The notes: generated from the sequence alone by a model not told the origin. 62,930 nucleotides of DNA from Streptomyces sp. NRRL WC-3626 (GCF_000718785.1 NZ_JOCA01000031.1:1-62930); one strand, 5' to 3'. Numbered from the stretch's first letter, positions 1 through 12,582 are shown. Translations and numbers: made by a program.

Positions 1-45
1 GGGGGAGGGTGGGGGTGGGGGTGGTGGGAGACTGGGGTGGGGAAC
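1..45. other. G-rich tract, potential G-quadruplex
   Basis: The first 45 bases are nearly all G with single T or A interruptions. They give at least four runs of three or more G separated by one or two bases, which fits a canonical G-quadruplex on the plus strand. The tract ends about 75 bases before the start of the first gene. It could equally be low-complexity intergenic sequence; no function is shown. Confidence 0.4.
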
Positions 46-118
46 TGGGACGCTGTGTGGCGGCATCCTTTGGGTGGGGGAAAGACCAGCACCATGTGGG
101 GGGAAGAGGGGGAGAGTA

Positions 119-1183
119 ATGCCTCGTTGGAAGTCCTTGCCTGATGAACTCGATCCGCAGATCAGGGAGTTCACGAGCCAGCTCAGGCGGGTCGTGGACC
201 GCAGCGGCCTGAGCGTCGCGTCGGTCTCCGACCGTACGGGCTACAGCAAGACGTCCTGGGAGCGTTATCTCAACGGCCGGCTGCTCGCCCCGAAGGGTGC
301 GATCGTGGCCCTGGCCGAGGTCACCGGGACCAACCCGTTGCACCTCACCACCATGTGGGAGCTCGCCGAACGTGCCTGGAGCCGTTCGGAGATGCGCCAT
401 GACATGACCATGGAGGCGATCCGGATCTCGCAGGCGCGCGCCGCGCTCAGCGAAGTCGCCGGACCGTCCTCCGGCGGCAGGGGCAACGCGAAGGGCGCCG
501 GGGCCGCCGTCCGTCCGGGCGTCGCCGGCCCGGCCGGGGTCTCGCCCGGCGTGCCGCCGCAGCCGACCGCCTCGGAGGTGAACTCCTGGGGCGTCACCCC
601 GCCGGACGACTCACCCCGGGCGGGCGGGCGTCCGCCGGGTGGTCGCGGCACACCGCCCCCGGCCGCCCCCGGACGCGGCCGCCCCGGCGGCAAGCGGCGG
701 ATGTCGACGTTCATCGTCGGGGCGCTGGGCGCGCTGGTGGTGATCGCCGCCGGCCTCTACGTCACCGGGACCGAGGACGACAAGAAGAAGGACGACGCCG
801 GCAGGTCGCCCTCGCCCACCGCCACCGCCGCGAAACTCCCCCCGGGCGTCAAGTGCAGCGGCGACGCCTGCGCCGGCAAGGACGCCGAGGTGATGGGGTG
901 CAGCGGCGACCTCGTGACCACCACCGGGACCGCGACCGTCGGCGCCACCACGGTGGAGGTCCGCTACAGCGAGACCTGCGCCGCCGCCTGGGGACGCATC
1001 ACCCAGGGCGCTCAGGGCGACCAGGTCGAGATCGGCGGGGGTACGGCCGAGAAGCAGACCGACACCATCACCGCCGCCGGTGACACGGCCGCGTACACCC
1101 CGATGCTGCCGGTGAAGAAGGCGGCGGACGCCAAGGCCTGCGCGATCCTGGCCGCCACCGGCGAGAAGGGCTGCACCGGGTAA
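119..1183 (+). CDS. XRE-family HTH protein with TM segment and DUF2690 domain
   Basis: The 354-residue protein has an N-terminal Cro/C1-type helix-turn-helix (about residues 15-75, with the segment SVSDRTGYSKTSWERYLNG). A Pro/Gly-rich linker follows, then one transmembrane helix near residues 195-217. The exported C-terminal domain carries conserved cysteines (KCSGDACAGKD, MGCSGD) and matches the actinobacterial DUF2690 family. The ATG at 119 is chosen over an upstream in-frame ATG at 74 because it is preceded by GGGGAGAG at ribosome-binding distance and starts just before the HTH. The layout suggests a membrane-anchored DNA-binding regulator that senses something outside the cell; ligand and targets are unknown. 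Confidence 0.85.
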   Translation: MPRWKSLPDELDPQIREFTSQLRRVVDRSGLSVASVSDRTGYSKTSWERYLNGRLLAPKGAIVALAEVTGTNPLHLTTMWELAERAWSRSEMRHDMTMEAIRISQARAALSEVAGPSSGGRGNAKGAGAAVRPGVAGPAGVSPGVPPQPTASEVNSWGVTPPDDSPRAGGRPPGGRGTPPPAAPGRGRPGGKRRMSTFIVGALGALVVIAAGLYVTGTEDDKKKDDAGRSPSPTATAAKLPPGVKCSGDACAGKDAEVMGCSGDLVTTTGTATVGATTVEVRYSETCAAAWGRITQGAQGDQVEIGGGTAEKQTDTITAAGDTAAYTPMLPVKKAADAKACAILAATGEKGCTG

Positions 1184-1209
1184 CCCGCCTCGCATCCCGC
1201 CCGATACGT

Positions 1210-1242
1210 CACACATATGGGCCCATTCGGGCCATATGTGTG
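1210..1242. promoter_or_regulatory. Inverted repeat CACACATATGG ... CCATATGTGTG
   Basis: Two perfect 11-base arms (1210-1220 and 1232-1242) flank an 11-base spacer. The arms are AT-richer than their surroundings. The site lies 27 bases after the XRE gene stop and about 370 bases before mdh. It could be a transcription terminator without a U-tract, as is common in Streptomyces, or a protein-binding operator. Confidence 0.5.
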
Positions 1243-1484
1243 GGGAAACCGTGGGGACGCGAATGCTGTGCCGAAAGGCGGGCACGCGAAAGGTACCCCC
1301 ACGGGAGTCCGGCATGGTCGGCCCCGACGGCGGCCGCCCCGCCCCCACCTCTCCCGGACGGGGCGGCCGCCCCTTCATGTGCCCGCCCGCGTACCCGGGT
1401 ACGCGGGCCGTCACTCTGTGGGACGGGCCACAGGGAGCCCGGCCGTCCGCCGTCGCGGATGCGCGATAGCCTGACCGCTGGATC

Positions 1485-2605
<1,121 letters not shown>

Positions 2606-2619
2606 TCGGACCCGCCAGC

Positions 2620-2656
2620 AGGGGCCCCGCACCGGCCGTACCGGTGCGGGGCCCCT
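2620..2656 (+). terminator. mdh transcription terminator
   Basis: The perfect 16-bp inverted repeat AGGGGCCCCGCACCGG (2620-2635) and its complement (2641-2656) enclose a 5-base loop, 15 bases after the mdh stop. There is no U-tract, which is usual for Streptomyces terminators. Confidence 0.85.
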
Positions 2657-2868
2657 CGCGTTCCCGGCACCCCCGACAGGCAGTGACCGTATGCCTGTGA
2701 GACGGGCGATTTCCTCCGTTCGGCCCTTGCTTTCCGTGACACCTCGCACTTCGGCCCCTTGGTTCCGCATGCATACGGGACTCAAGGGCAGGAGCCCACC
2801 CGGCCCCGTGGATGACATCTGTGTGACTCGCGGGTGGCTGAACAGGAACGGAAGGCAGCGGACCGATC

Positions 2869-4389
2869 ATGGCGGACAGTACGGAACTCCAGGCACGCGA
2901 CACCATCCACGCGGGAGGCGAGTGGCGGGCGGCCGTCTTTGGCGCCACCCGCGAGATCCTCGACCCCGCGGACGGCCGGCCCTTCGCCGTGGTCGCGGAG
3001 GGCGACGAGCGGGACACCGACCTCGCGGTGGCGGCGGCCCGCCGCGCCTTCGACGAGGGCCCCTGGCCGCACACCCCCGTCGCCGAACGCGCCGCGCTGC
3101 TGCGCCGCGTCGCCGGCCTGCTCGTACGGGACCGGGAGAAGCTCGGCCTGCTGGAGAGCCGGGACGCGGGCAAGACCGCCGAGGAGGGGCGCGTCGACAT
3201 CGACTGTGTCGCCGACGCCTTCCGCTACTTCGCCGACCTGGTCGCCGGGGAGGCGCCCGGCCGCGTCGTCGACGCGGGCTCACCCGACGTCCACAGCGTC
3301 GTCGTCCACGAACCCGTCGGCGTCTGCGCGCTGATCACCCCCTGGAACTACCCCCTGCTCCAGGCCAGTTGGAAGATCGCTCCGGCCCTCGCGGCCGGCA
3401 ACACCTTCGTCGTCAAGCCCAGCGAGATCACCCCGCTCAGCACGGTCGCCCTCGTCGACCTGCTCACCGAGGCCGGACTGCCCGCCGGGGCCGCCAACAT
3501 CGTCACCGGACCCGGCCACACCGTCGGCGCCCGGCTCGCCGAACACCCTGGCGTCGACCTCGTCTCCTTCACCGGCGGACTGGTCAGCGGCACCAAGGTC
3601 GCGCAGGCGGCCGCGCCGACCGTGAAGAAGGTGGCCCTCGAACTCGGCGGCAAGAACCCCAACGTCGTCTTCGCCGACGCCTGCGCCACCGACGAGGGCT
3701 TCGACACCGCCGTCGACCAGGCCCTCAACGCCGCCTTCATCCACAGCGGCCAGGTGTGCTCGGCCGGCGCCCGGCTGATCGTGGAGGAGTCCGTCCGGGA
3801 CCGCTTCGTCACCGAACTCGCCCGCCGCGCCGAGAGGATCAGGCTCGGCCGGGGCACCGCTGACGGTGTCGAATGCGGCCCGCTCGTCTCCGCACAGCAG
3901 CGCGCCAAGGTCGAGGAGTACGTCGAATCCGCCCTCAAGGAGGGCGCGGTGCTGCGCTCCGGCGGCAAGCGGCCCACCCCGTCCGCCGAACGCCCCGAGT
4001 CCGGCTACTTCTACGAGCCGACCGTCCTCGACCGCTGCCACCGCGAGATGCGGGTCGTACGCGAGGAGGTCTTCGGCCCGGTCCTCACCGTCGAGACGTT
4101 CCGCACCGAGGACGAGGCCGTCACCCTCGCCAACGACACCGAGTACGGGCTGGCCGGCGCCGTATGGACCGCGGACCCGGGCCGTGCCCGCCGCGTGGCC
4201 GGGCGGCTGCGTCACGGCACCGTGTGGATCAACGACTTCCACCCCTACCTCCCGCAGGCGGAGTGGGGCGGCTTCGGCAGGAGCGGAGTGGGCCGCGAAC
4301 TCGGCCCGGCCGGTCTCGCCGAGTACCGCGAGACCAAGCACGTCTACCAGAACCTGGCGCCGAAGCCGGTGCGCTGGTTCGCGGGCTGA
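2869..4389 (+). CDS. betB: Betaine-aldehyde dehydrogenase family protein
   Basis: The 506-residue NAD(P)-dependent aldehyde dehydrogenase has the classic PWNYPL cofactor/substrate segment, KPSE, the general-base Glu in LELGGKN (near residue 257) and the nucleophilic Cys in SGQVCSAG (Cys297). The likely reaction is betaine aldehyde to glycine betaine. That role rests on context: the next genes are a choline-oxidase-like GMC enzyme and a betaine ABC importer. The 212-base upstream gap after the mdh terminator should hold the promoter of the betaine island, but no clear boxes are visible. Confidence 0.9.
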   Translation: MADSTELQARDTIHAGGEWRAAVFGATREILDPADGRPFAVVAEGDERDTDLAVAAARRAFDEGPWPHTPVAERAALLRRVAGLLVRDREKLGLLESRDAGKTAEEGRVDIDCVADAFRYFADLVAGEAPGRVVDAGSPDVHSVVVHEPVGVCALITPWNYPLLQASWKIAPALAAGNTFVVKPSEITPLSTVALVDLLTEAGLPAGAANIVTGPGHTVGARLAEHPGVDLVSFTGGLVSGTKVAQAAAPTVKKVALELGGKNPNVVFADACATDEGFDTAVDQALNAAFIHSGQVCSAGARLIVEESVRDRFVTELARRAERIRLGRGTADGVECGPLVSAQQRAKVEEYVESALKEGAVLRSGGKRPTPSAERPESGYFYEPTVLDRCHREMRVVREEVFGPVLTVETFRTEDEAVTLANDTEYGLAGAVWTADPGRARRVAGRLRHGTVWINDFHPYLPQAEWGGFGRSGVGRELGPAGLAEYRETKHVYQNLAPKPVRWFAG

Positions 4390-4477
4390 ACCGCGGCCGT
4401 CCCCGCCGCGCCGCCCCGCCCGAAGCCGTACGGCGATCCACCCACCTCTCCCGAGTCCCCGGAGGAGTACCACCCAG

Positions 4478-6030
4478 ATGACCGCTCACACCCGTGAACA
4501 CGAACACGAACCCGAACACGTCTACGACTACGTCGTCATAGGCGGCGGCACCGCCGGTTCCGTCATCGCCTCCCGGCTGACCGAGAACCCCGATGTCACC
4601 GTCGCCGTCATCGAGGGCGGCCCCAGCGACGTCGGCCGCGACGACGTGCTGACCCTGCGCCGCTGGATGGGCCTGCTCGGCGGCGAACTCGACTACGACT
4701 ACCCCACCACCGAACAGCCGCGCGGCAATTCGCACATCCGGCACAGCCGCGCCCGCGTCCTCGGCGGCTGCTCCTCGCACAACACGCTCATCGCGTTCAA
4801 GCCGCTGCCGTCCGACTGGGACGAGTGGGAGGGGGCGGGCGCCAAGGGCTGGGGCGCGGTGCCGATGGAGGCGTACTACGCCCGGCTCAAGAACAACATC
4901 GTCCCCGTCGACGAGAAGGACCGGAACGCCATCGCCCGCGACTTCGTCGACGCGGCCCGGTCCGCGCTCGGCGTGCCGCGCGTGGAAGGCTTCAACCGGA
5001 AGCCGTTCAGCGAGGGCGTCGGCTTCTTCGACCTCGCCTACCACCCGGAGAACAACAAGCGCTCGTCCGCGTCCGTGGCGTACCTCCACCCGGTGATGGA
5101 CGAACGCCCCAACCTCACGCTCCTGTTGGAGACCTGGGCCTACCGGCTGGAGCTGAACGGCACCCGCGCCGAGGGCGTCCGCGTGCGGACCCGGGACGGC
5201 GAGGAGAAGCTGGTACGCGCCCGGCGCGAGGTCCTCCTGTGCGCCGGCGCGGTCGACAGCCCGCGCCTGCTGCTGCACTCCGGCATCGGTCCCAGGGCCG
5301 ACCTGGAGGCCCTCGGCATACCCGTGGCGCACGATCTGCCCGGCGTCGGCGAGAACCTGCTCGACCACCCCGAGTCCGTGATCGTCTGGGAGACGAACGG
5401 CCCCATCCCCGACAACTCCGCGATGGACTCCGACGCGGGCCTGTTCGTGCGCCGCGACCCCGAACACGCGGGCCCCGACCTGATGTTCCACTTCTACCAG
5501 ATCCCCTTCACGGACAATCCGGAGCGACTGGGCTACGAACGCCCGGAGTTCGGCGTCTCCATGACCCCGAACATCCCCAAGCCGAAGAGCCGGGGACGGC
5601 TCTACCTCACCAGCGCCGATCCGTCCGTGAAACCCGCCCTGGACTTCCGGTACTTCACCGACGAGGACGACTACGACGGCCGTACCCTCGTCGACGGCAT
5701 CCGCATCGCCCGCGAGATCGCGAAGACGGAGCCGCTGGCGGGCTGGCTGAAGCGCGAGGTCTGCCCCGGCCCGGACATCACCGGCGACGAGGAACTCGGC
5801 GCATACGCCCGCAAGGTCGCCCACACCGTCTACCACCCGGCGGGCACCTGCCGTATGGGCGCGGTGAACGACGAACTCGCCGTCGTCGACCCCGAGCTGA
5901 AGATCCGCGGACTGGAGGGCATCCGGATCGCGGACGCCTCCGTCTTCCCGACGATGACCGCCGTGAACCCGATGATCGGAGTCCTGATGGTCGGCGAGCG
6001 CGCCGTGGACCTCATCGGGGGTGACGCGCG

Positions 6031-6034
<4 letters not shown>
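4478..6034 (+). CDS. Choline-oxidase-like GMC-family oxidoreductase
   Basis: The 518-residue flavoenzyme has the dinucleotide-binding motif [10 protein letters not shown] at residues 19-28. The segment GGCSSHN places His101 where choline oxidase attaches FAD covalently. The C-terminal catalytic pair is His453 (HPAGTCRMG) and Asn497 (AVNPMIG). The [11 protein letters not shown] context resembles Arthrobacter choline oxidase more than membrane BetA-type dehydrogenases, so choline to betaine aldehyde with oxygen as acceptor is likely; a dehydrogenase cannot be excluded. The ATG at 4478 is preceded by GGAGGAG. It overlaps the next gene by ATGA and lies 88 bases after betB. Confidence 0.87.
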
Positions 6035-7136
<1,102 letters not shown>

Positions 7137-7137
<1 letters not shown>

Positions 7138-9086
7138 TGGCAACGCTCACGGCGACACCCCGCAAGAAGACACCGCCGGGCATCTCGACCCACCCCGCCG
7201 TACGCAAGCTCCTCGTGCTCGCCGCCCTCGCGGCCGTTCTCACCCCCCTCGCAGCCGCCCGCTGGGCGACCGGCACCTGGCCCGGGGAACTCACCGTCGA
7301 CCTCTCCACCCCCCTGGCCACCGCCAGCGACTGGATCATCGACAACAGAGACACCCACCCCCTCTTCCTCCACTTCCTCGGCCACGTCAGCAACGCCGTC
7401 GTCATCGCCGTACGCGCCGTCTACCTCGCCCTCCTCGCCGTCGGCTGGGCGGGAGTGACCGCCGTATCGGCCCTGATCGCCTGGCGCACAGCCGGAATCC
7501 GCCTCGCCCTCGGCACAGCCGCCGCGTTCCTCACCTGCGGCCTCCTCGGCATGTGGGTCCCCACGATGCAGACCCTCGCCCTGATGGCCGTAGCGGTCGC
7601 CGCGTCCGTCGCGGTGGGCGCCCTCCTCGGCCTCGCCGCCGGTCTGTCCGACCGTATGCACCGCATCCTGCGCCCGGTCCTCGACACCATGCAGGTGCTC
7701 CCGGCGTTCGCCTACCTCCTCCCCGTCGTCCTGGTCTTCGGCATCGGCGTCCCCGCCGCCGTCCTCGCCACCGTCGTCTACGCCGCCCCGCCCATGGCCC
7801 GCCTCACCGCGCTCGGCCTGCGAAGCGCCGACAAGGAGGTGCTGGAGGCGGTCGACTCGCTCGGGGCCACCGCCCGCCAGCGCCTGCTGACCGCCCGGCT
7901 CCCGCTGGCCCGCGGGGAACTCCTCCTCGGGCTCAACCAGACGATCATGATGGCGCTGTCCATGGCCGTCATCGCCTCCGTGATCGGCGCCGGCGGTCTC
8001 GGCGACCGCGTCTACCAGGCGCTGGCCTCGGTCGACGTGGGTGCCGCGCTCGCCGCCGGCGTTCCGATCGTGCTGCTCGCCGTCGTCCTCGACCGGGTGA
8101 CCGGCGCGGCCGGCGCACGCCTCGGGCAGGCGCCCCCGCCGAACTCCCGCGCGCTGTGGGCGTACGCCGGGATCGCCGCCGTGGCCGTAGCGGCCGCCGG
8201 ACGTCTCGCGGACCGCCTCGAGTGGCCCGACGGCTGGGTCGTCGGCATCGCCGAGCCGGTGAACCGGGCCGTCGAGTGGATGACCGACCACCTCTACTCC
8301 GGCGTCCCCGTCGTCGGCGGTACGGCCGACTGGGCGGGCCGCTTCACCACCTGGGTCCTCGACCCGCTCCGGGACGGTCTGCAGTGGCTGCCCTGGTGGT
8401 CGGTGCTGCTGATCGTCGCCGCCCTGGCCTGGCTGATCGGCACGTGGCGCACCGCGCTCACCGCCGTCCTCGCCATGGCCGCCATCGGGGTGCTCGGCGT
8501 GTGGAAGCCGTCCCTGGACACGCTCTCGCAGGTCCTCGCGGCCGTCGCCGTCACCCTCGTCATCGGTTTCGCGACCGGTATCGCCGCCGCCCGCAGCGAC
8601 CGCTTCGAACGGCTGCTGCGCCCGGTGCTCGACGTGTTCCAGACGATGCCGCAGTTCGTGTACCTGATCCCGGTCGTCGCCCTGTTCGGCGTGGGCCGCG
8701 CCCCGGCCGTCGCCGCCGCCGTCGTCTACGCGCTGCCGGCCGTCGTCCGCATCACCGCCCAGGGCCTGCGTCAGGTCGACCCAGCCGCCCTGGAGTCCGC
8801 CCGCTCGCTCGGCGCGACCAGCACCCAGCAACTCCGGCAGGTCCAGCTCCCGCTGGCCCGCCCCGCGCTGCTGCTCGCCGTCAACCAGGGCGTCGTCCTG
8901 GTCCTCGCCGTCGTCATCATCGGCGGCCTGGTCGGCGGGGGCGCGCTCGGCTACGACGTCGTCTTCGGCCTCGCCCAGGGCGATCTGGCGACCGGTCTGG
9001 TCGCCGGGGCCGCGATCGTCTGCCTCGGCCTGATGCTCGACCGGGTGACACAGCCCACCGAGCGCCGTACGGCGAAGGGAGCCTGA
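7137..9086 (+). CDS. Glycine betaine ABC transporter permease, duplicated domains
   Basis: The 649-residue integral membrane protein contains two complete ProW-type permease domains in tandem. Each has an EAA-type cytoplasmic loop: EAVDSLGATARQRLL in the first half and ESARSLGATSTQQLR in the second. Single-domain ProW/OpuAB permeases are about 280-350 residues and act as homodimers, so this fusion could supply both halves of the channel. The ATG at 7137 overlaps the ATPase stop. The substrate-binding lipoprotein follows one base after the stop. Confidence 0.93.
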
Positions 9087-9087
9087 G

Positions 9088-10038
9088 ATGTCCCGTACAC
9101 GGATCACGGCCGCCGTGGCCGTACTGGCGCTGGCCACCGGCTGCGGCGCCGCCGACATGACCAAGCAGGCGTCGCCCTTCGCGAACGCCCAGGGGGCCAG
9201 GACGGTCACCCTGTCCGTGCAGTCCTGGGTCGGCGCGCAGGCCAATGTGGCCGTCGCCCAGTACCTGCTGGAAGAGGAGCTCGGTTACCGCGTCGACACC
9301 GTCCAGGTCGACGAGGTGCCCGCCTGGGACGCGCTCAGCCAGGGCCGCGTCGACGCCATCCTGGAGGACTGGGGGCACCCCGAGCAGGAGCAGCGGTACG
9401 TCGACGACAAGAAGACGATCGTGAACGGCGGCGACCTCGGTGTCACCGGGCACATCGGCTGGTTCGTGCCGACGTACTTCGCGAAGGAGCACCCCGACGT
9501 CACCGACTGGAAGAACCTCGACAAGTACGCCGATCGGTTCCGCACCCCGGAGAGCGGCGGCAAGGGCCAGCTCCTCGACGGCTCCCCGTCCTACGTCACC
9601 AACGACAAGGCGCTGGTGAAGAACCTGAAGCTGGACTACCGGGTGGTGTTCGCCGGATCCGAGGCCGCGCAGATCACCCAGATCAAGCGGTTCGCCAAGG
9701 AGAGGAAGCCCTTCCTCACCTACTGGTACACCCCCCAGTGGCTCTCGGCGAAGGTGCCGATGACCGAGGTGGAACTGCCCGCGTACGAGGAGGGCTGCGA
9801 CGCCGACCCGGCGGAGGTCGCCTGCGCCTACCCGGTCACCCCGCTGCAGAAGTACCTCAATGCGGACTTCGCACGGCACGGCGGCGAGGCGGCGGAGCTG
9901 CTCAGGAACCTCAACTGGACGACCGAGGACCAGAACGAGGTCTCCCTGCTGATCGCCGAGCAGAAGCTGTCGCCCCGGGAGGCGGCGAGGAAGTGGGTGG
10001 ACGGCCACGAGTCCACCTGGCGGGCGTGGCTGCCCTGA
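9088..10038 (+). CDS. proX: Glycine betaine-binding lipoprotein
   Basis: The 316-residue protein starts with a lipoprotein signal ending in LATGC (Cys19). The OpuAC-type binding domain follows and contains QSWVGAQAN, ILEDWGHPEQ and GHIGWFVP, aromatic-rich segments of the kind that cage quaternary ammonium groups. It is the last gene of the choline/betaine operon. It would be lipid-anchored outside the membrane, delivering betaine (or choline) to the double permease. Confidence 0.94.
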   Translation: MSRTRITAAVAVLALATGCGAADMTKQASPFANAQGARTVTLSVQSWVGAQANVAVAQYLLEEELGYRVDTVQVDEVPAWDALSQGRVDAILEDWGHPEQEQRYVDDKKTIVNGGDLGVTGHIGWFVPTYFAKEHPDVTDWKNLDKYADRFRTPESGGKGQLLDGSPSYVTNDKALVKNLKLDYRVVFAGSEAAQITQIKRFAKERKPFLTYWYTPQWLSAKVPMTEVELPAYEEGCDADPAEVACAYPVTPLQKYLNADFARHGGEAAELLRNLNWTTEDQNEVSLLIAEQKLSPREAARKWVDGHESTWRAWLP

Positions 10039-10047
10039 CCACCCGCT

Positions 10048-10500
10048 TCACCAGTCGGTGGCGCCCGGCGGGATCCGTCGGGCGACCATCAGCCGGTTCC
10101 AGCTGTTGATCGCGGCGATCAGCGCGACGAGGTGGGCGAGCCGGGCGGCGTCGAAGTGCGCCGCCGCCCGCTCGTACACCTCGTCGGGTACGAACCCCTC
10201 CGTCAGCAGGGTGACCGACTCCGTCAGCTCCAGCGCGGCCCGCTCCCGTGCGTCGAAGACATCGTCCCCGGCCTCCTCCCAGGCGCTCAGCAGACCGAGC
10301 TGCGCCTCGCGCACCACCCCGCCCTTGCGGGCGAGCGCGAGGTGCATGTCCAGACAGAACGCGCAGTGGTTGAGCTGCGAGGCCCGGATCTGGACCAGCT
10401 CGGCCAGACCGGGATCGCCGAGGCCCTTCCCGGCGGCGGCGCCCATCGCGCGCAGCGCGCCGCGGACCCCGTCGTCGAGGCGGGTCGTACGAGCCGTCAC
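10048..10500 (-). CDS. AhpD-like carboxymuconolactone decarboxylase-family protein
   Basis: The 150-residue protein has the AhpD-type thiol pair in NHCAFCLDMH, with the downstream helix that forms the CMD fold. Members act as thiol peroxidase/reductase partners rather than decarboxylases when they have this CxxC. The GTG at 10500 overlaps the stop of the upstream paralogue by GTGA, so the two are translationally coupled. The two proteins share the NHCAFCLDMH and LTEGFVPDEVYE-like segments and probably arose by tandem duplication. Confidence 0.88.
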   Translation of the reverse strand: MTARTTRLDDGVRGALRAMGAAAGKGLGDPGLAELVQIRASQLNHCAFCLDMHLALARKGGVVREAQLGLLSAWEEAGDDVFDARERAALELTESVTLLTEGFVPDEVYERAAAHFDAARLAHLVALIAAINSWNRLMVARRIPPGATDW

Positions 10501-11003
10501 GCGTACTGTCCCGGCGTGTAGTGGCCCGGCGTCAGCCGGCAGGTCACGCCGAACCGGTTCCACGCGTTGATCACCGTGATCGCGGCGATCAGATGCGCCA
10601 GTTCGGCCTCGTCGAAGTGCTTGGCGGCCGTCTCGTACACCTCGTCGGGCACGAATCCGTCCGTCAGGACGGTGATCGCCTCGGTCAGTTCGATCGCCGC
10701 GAGCTCCCGCTCCGTGTAGAAGTGCCGCGACTCGTCCCAGGCGGAGAGCTGCACGACACGCTCCACGCTCTCGCCGGCCGCGAGCGCGTCCTTGGTGTGC
10801 ATGTCCAGGCAGAAGGCACAGTGGTTGAGCTGGGAGGCACGGATGTTCACCAGGTGCTGCAGGCCGGGGTCCACGCCCTCGGAGGCGGCCTTCGAGAGCC
10901 GCAGCATCGCCTTCCAGACCTCGGGGGCGTGCCGGGACCACTCCAGCCGGGGGGCCCGCTCGGGGGCGAAGGAGTGGGTGGCGGTATCGGTGTGTGTCGT
11001 CAT
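10497..11003 (-). CDS. AhpD-like carboxymuconolactone decarboxylase-family protein (paralogue)
   Basis: The 168-residue protein has the same NHCAFCLDMH redox motif and overall length as the AhpD/YnjA-like group. It is the first gene of a two-gene operon divergent from a MocR-type regulator. Only 47 bases separate the two starts, so their promoters must overlap. That arrangement suggests the MocR protein controls this pair. Substrate unknown; a peroxidatic or electrophile-reducing role is inferred from the CxxC. Confidence 0.88.
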   Translation of the reverse strand: MTTHTDTATHSFAPERAPRLEWSRHAPEVWKAMLRLSKAASEGVDPGLQHLVNIRASQLNHCAFCLDMHTKDALAAGESVERVVQLSAWDESRHFYTERELAAIELTEAITVLTDGFVPDEVYETAAKHFDEAELAHLIAAITVINAWNRFGVTCRLTPGHYTPGQYA

Positions 11004-11050
11004 GCCACCGAGACTAGAAGCGGGGCGGCCCAGGAGTATGGTCCACTTCC

Positions 11051-12436
11051 ATGGCAGAACGCTGGGCCACTTTCGGCATCGACCTCCACCTCGAACCGTC
11101 CGGTCCCGGCCTGCGCCGCGGCCTGACCGACGCCCTGCGCGAGGCCGTGCGCACCGGCCGGCTCGCCCCCGGCACCCGGCTGCCGTCCTCCCGCTCCCTC
11201 GCCGCCGACCTGGGCCTCGCCCGCAACACCGTCGCCGACGCCTACGCCGATCTGGCCGCCGAGGGCTGGCTCACGGCCCGCCAGGGCTCCGGCACCCGCG
11301 TCGCCGACCGCGCCGCCGCCGGCCCGCCCACACGCCGGCCCTCCCCTCGCCGCACCCCCGGGCGGCTTCCGTACAACCTGGTCCCGGGCACCCCGGACCT
11401 CGCCACCTTCCCCCGCGCCGCATGGCTCAAGGCCACCCGCCGCGCCCTCGCCGCCGCCCCGCACGAAGCCTTCGGCTACGGCGATCCGCGGGGCCGCCCC
11501 GAACTGCGCACGGCCCTCGCCGACTACCTCGCCCGGGTCCGGGGCGTACGCACCGACCCCGAACGGATCGTCGTCTGCTCCGGCTTCGCCCACGGACTCC
11601 AGCTCCTCTGCGAGATCCTGCGCGCCCGCGGCGCCCGCACCCTCGCCGTGGAGTCCTACGGGCTGGACCTCCACTGGGACCTCGTCGCCCGCACCGGCCT
11701 CACCACCACCGCGCTCCCCTTCGACACCCTCGGCACCCGCGCCGGGGACGTGGGCGCCGCCGACGCCGTACTGCTCAGCCCCGCCCACCAGTTCCCCCTC
11801 GGCGGCGCCCTGCGCCCCGAGCGGCGCGCCGCCGTCGTCGACTGGGCACGCCGCACCGGCGGACTGATCCTGGAGGACGACTACGACGGCGAGTTCCGCT
11901 ACGACCGTCAGGCCGTCGGCGCGCTCCAGAACCTCGACCCCGACCACGTCGTCCACCTCGGTACGGCCAGCAAGTCCCTCGCCCCCGGACTGCGCCTCGG
12001 CTGGATGGTCCTGCCCCCGTCCCTGGTCCCGGACGTCGTCGCCCACGGCGGCGGCCGCTCCGTGAGCGTCGTCGAACAGCTCACCCTCGCCGAGTTCCTC
12101 ACCTCCGGCGCCTACGACCGTCATGTCCGCGCCGCCCGGCTGTGCTACCGCCGCCGCCGCGACTCCCTGGTCGAAGCCCTCGCCACCCGGGCCCCCGAGG
12201 TCTTCATCACCGGCATCGCGGCCGGCCTGCACGCCGTCCTGCGGCTCCCGCCCGGCACCGAGCGGTCCGTGGTCCAGGCCGCCACCTGGCAGAACCTCGC
12301 CGTCCACGGCCTCTCCCGCTACCGCCACCCCGGCGCCGGGACCACGGAGGGCGACGCCCTGGTCGTCGGCTACGCCACCCCGCCGGACCACGCCTGGGCG
12401 GCCACCCTGGACGCCCTGTGCCGGGCACTGCCCTGA
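11051..12436 (+). CDS. MocR-family regulator (GntR HTH plus aminotransferase domain)
   Basis: The 461-residue protein has an N-terminal GntR-type winged helix (LPSSRSLAADLGLARNTV, residues 40-57) fused to a fold-type I aminotransferase domain. The PLP-binding Lys lies in GTASKSLAPGLRLGW. MocR proteins such as PdxR and GabR sense PLP adducts. It faces the AhpD-like pair across a 47-base intergenic region and probably regulates it. The effector cannot be read from sequence. Confidence 0.92.
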   Translation: MAERWATFGIDLHLEPSGPGLRRGLTDALREAVRTGRLAPGTRLPSSRSLAADLGLARNTVADAYADLAAEGWLTARQGSGTRVADRAAAGPPTRRPSPRRTPGRLPYNLVPGTPDLATFPRAAWLKATRRALAAAPHEAFGYGDPRGRPELRTALADYLARVRGVRTDPERIVVCSGFAHGLQLLCEILRARGARTLAVESYGLDLHWDLVARTGLTTTALPFDTLGTRAGDVGAADAVLLSPAHQFPLGGALRPERRAAVVDWARRTGGLILEDDYDGEFRYDRQAVGALQNLDPDHVVHLGTASKSLAPGLRLGWMVLPPSLVPDVVAHGGGRSVSVVEQLTLAEFLTSGAYDRHVRAARLCYRRRRDSLVEALATRAPEVFITGIAAGLHAVLRLPPGTERSVVQAATWQNLAVHGLSRYRHPGAGTTEGDALVVGYATPPDHAWAATLDALCRALP

Positions 12437-12582
12437 CCGCATACCGTGCCAATACCCGCAAATCGGCGGCGGGGGCGGGGTCTTGGCGGGGGGCTCCTGT
12501 GCGGGGCGGCCCGGCGGTCTCTAGGCTGTCCGCCGCGAGCCGGGAGAGGTGCACCCGGGGGAAGTGCCTGCGAGGGGGAGCT

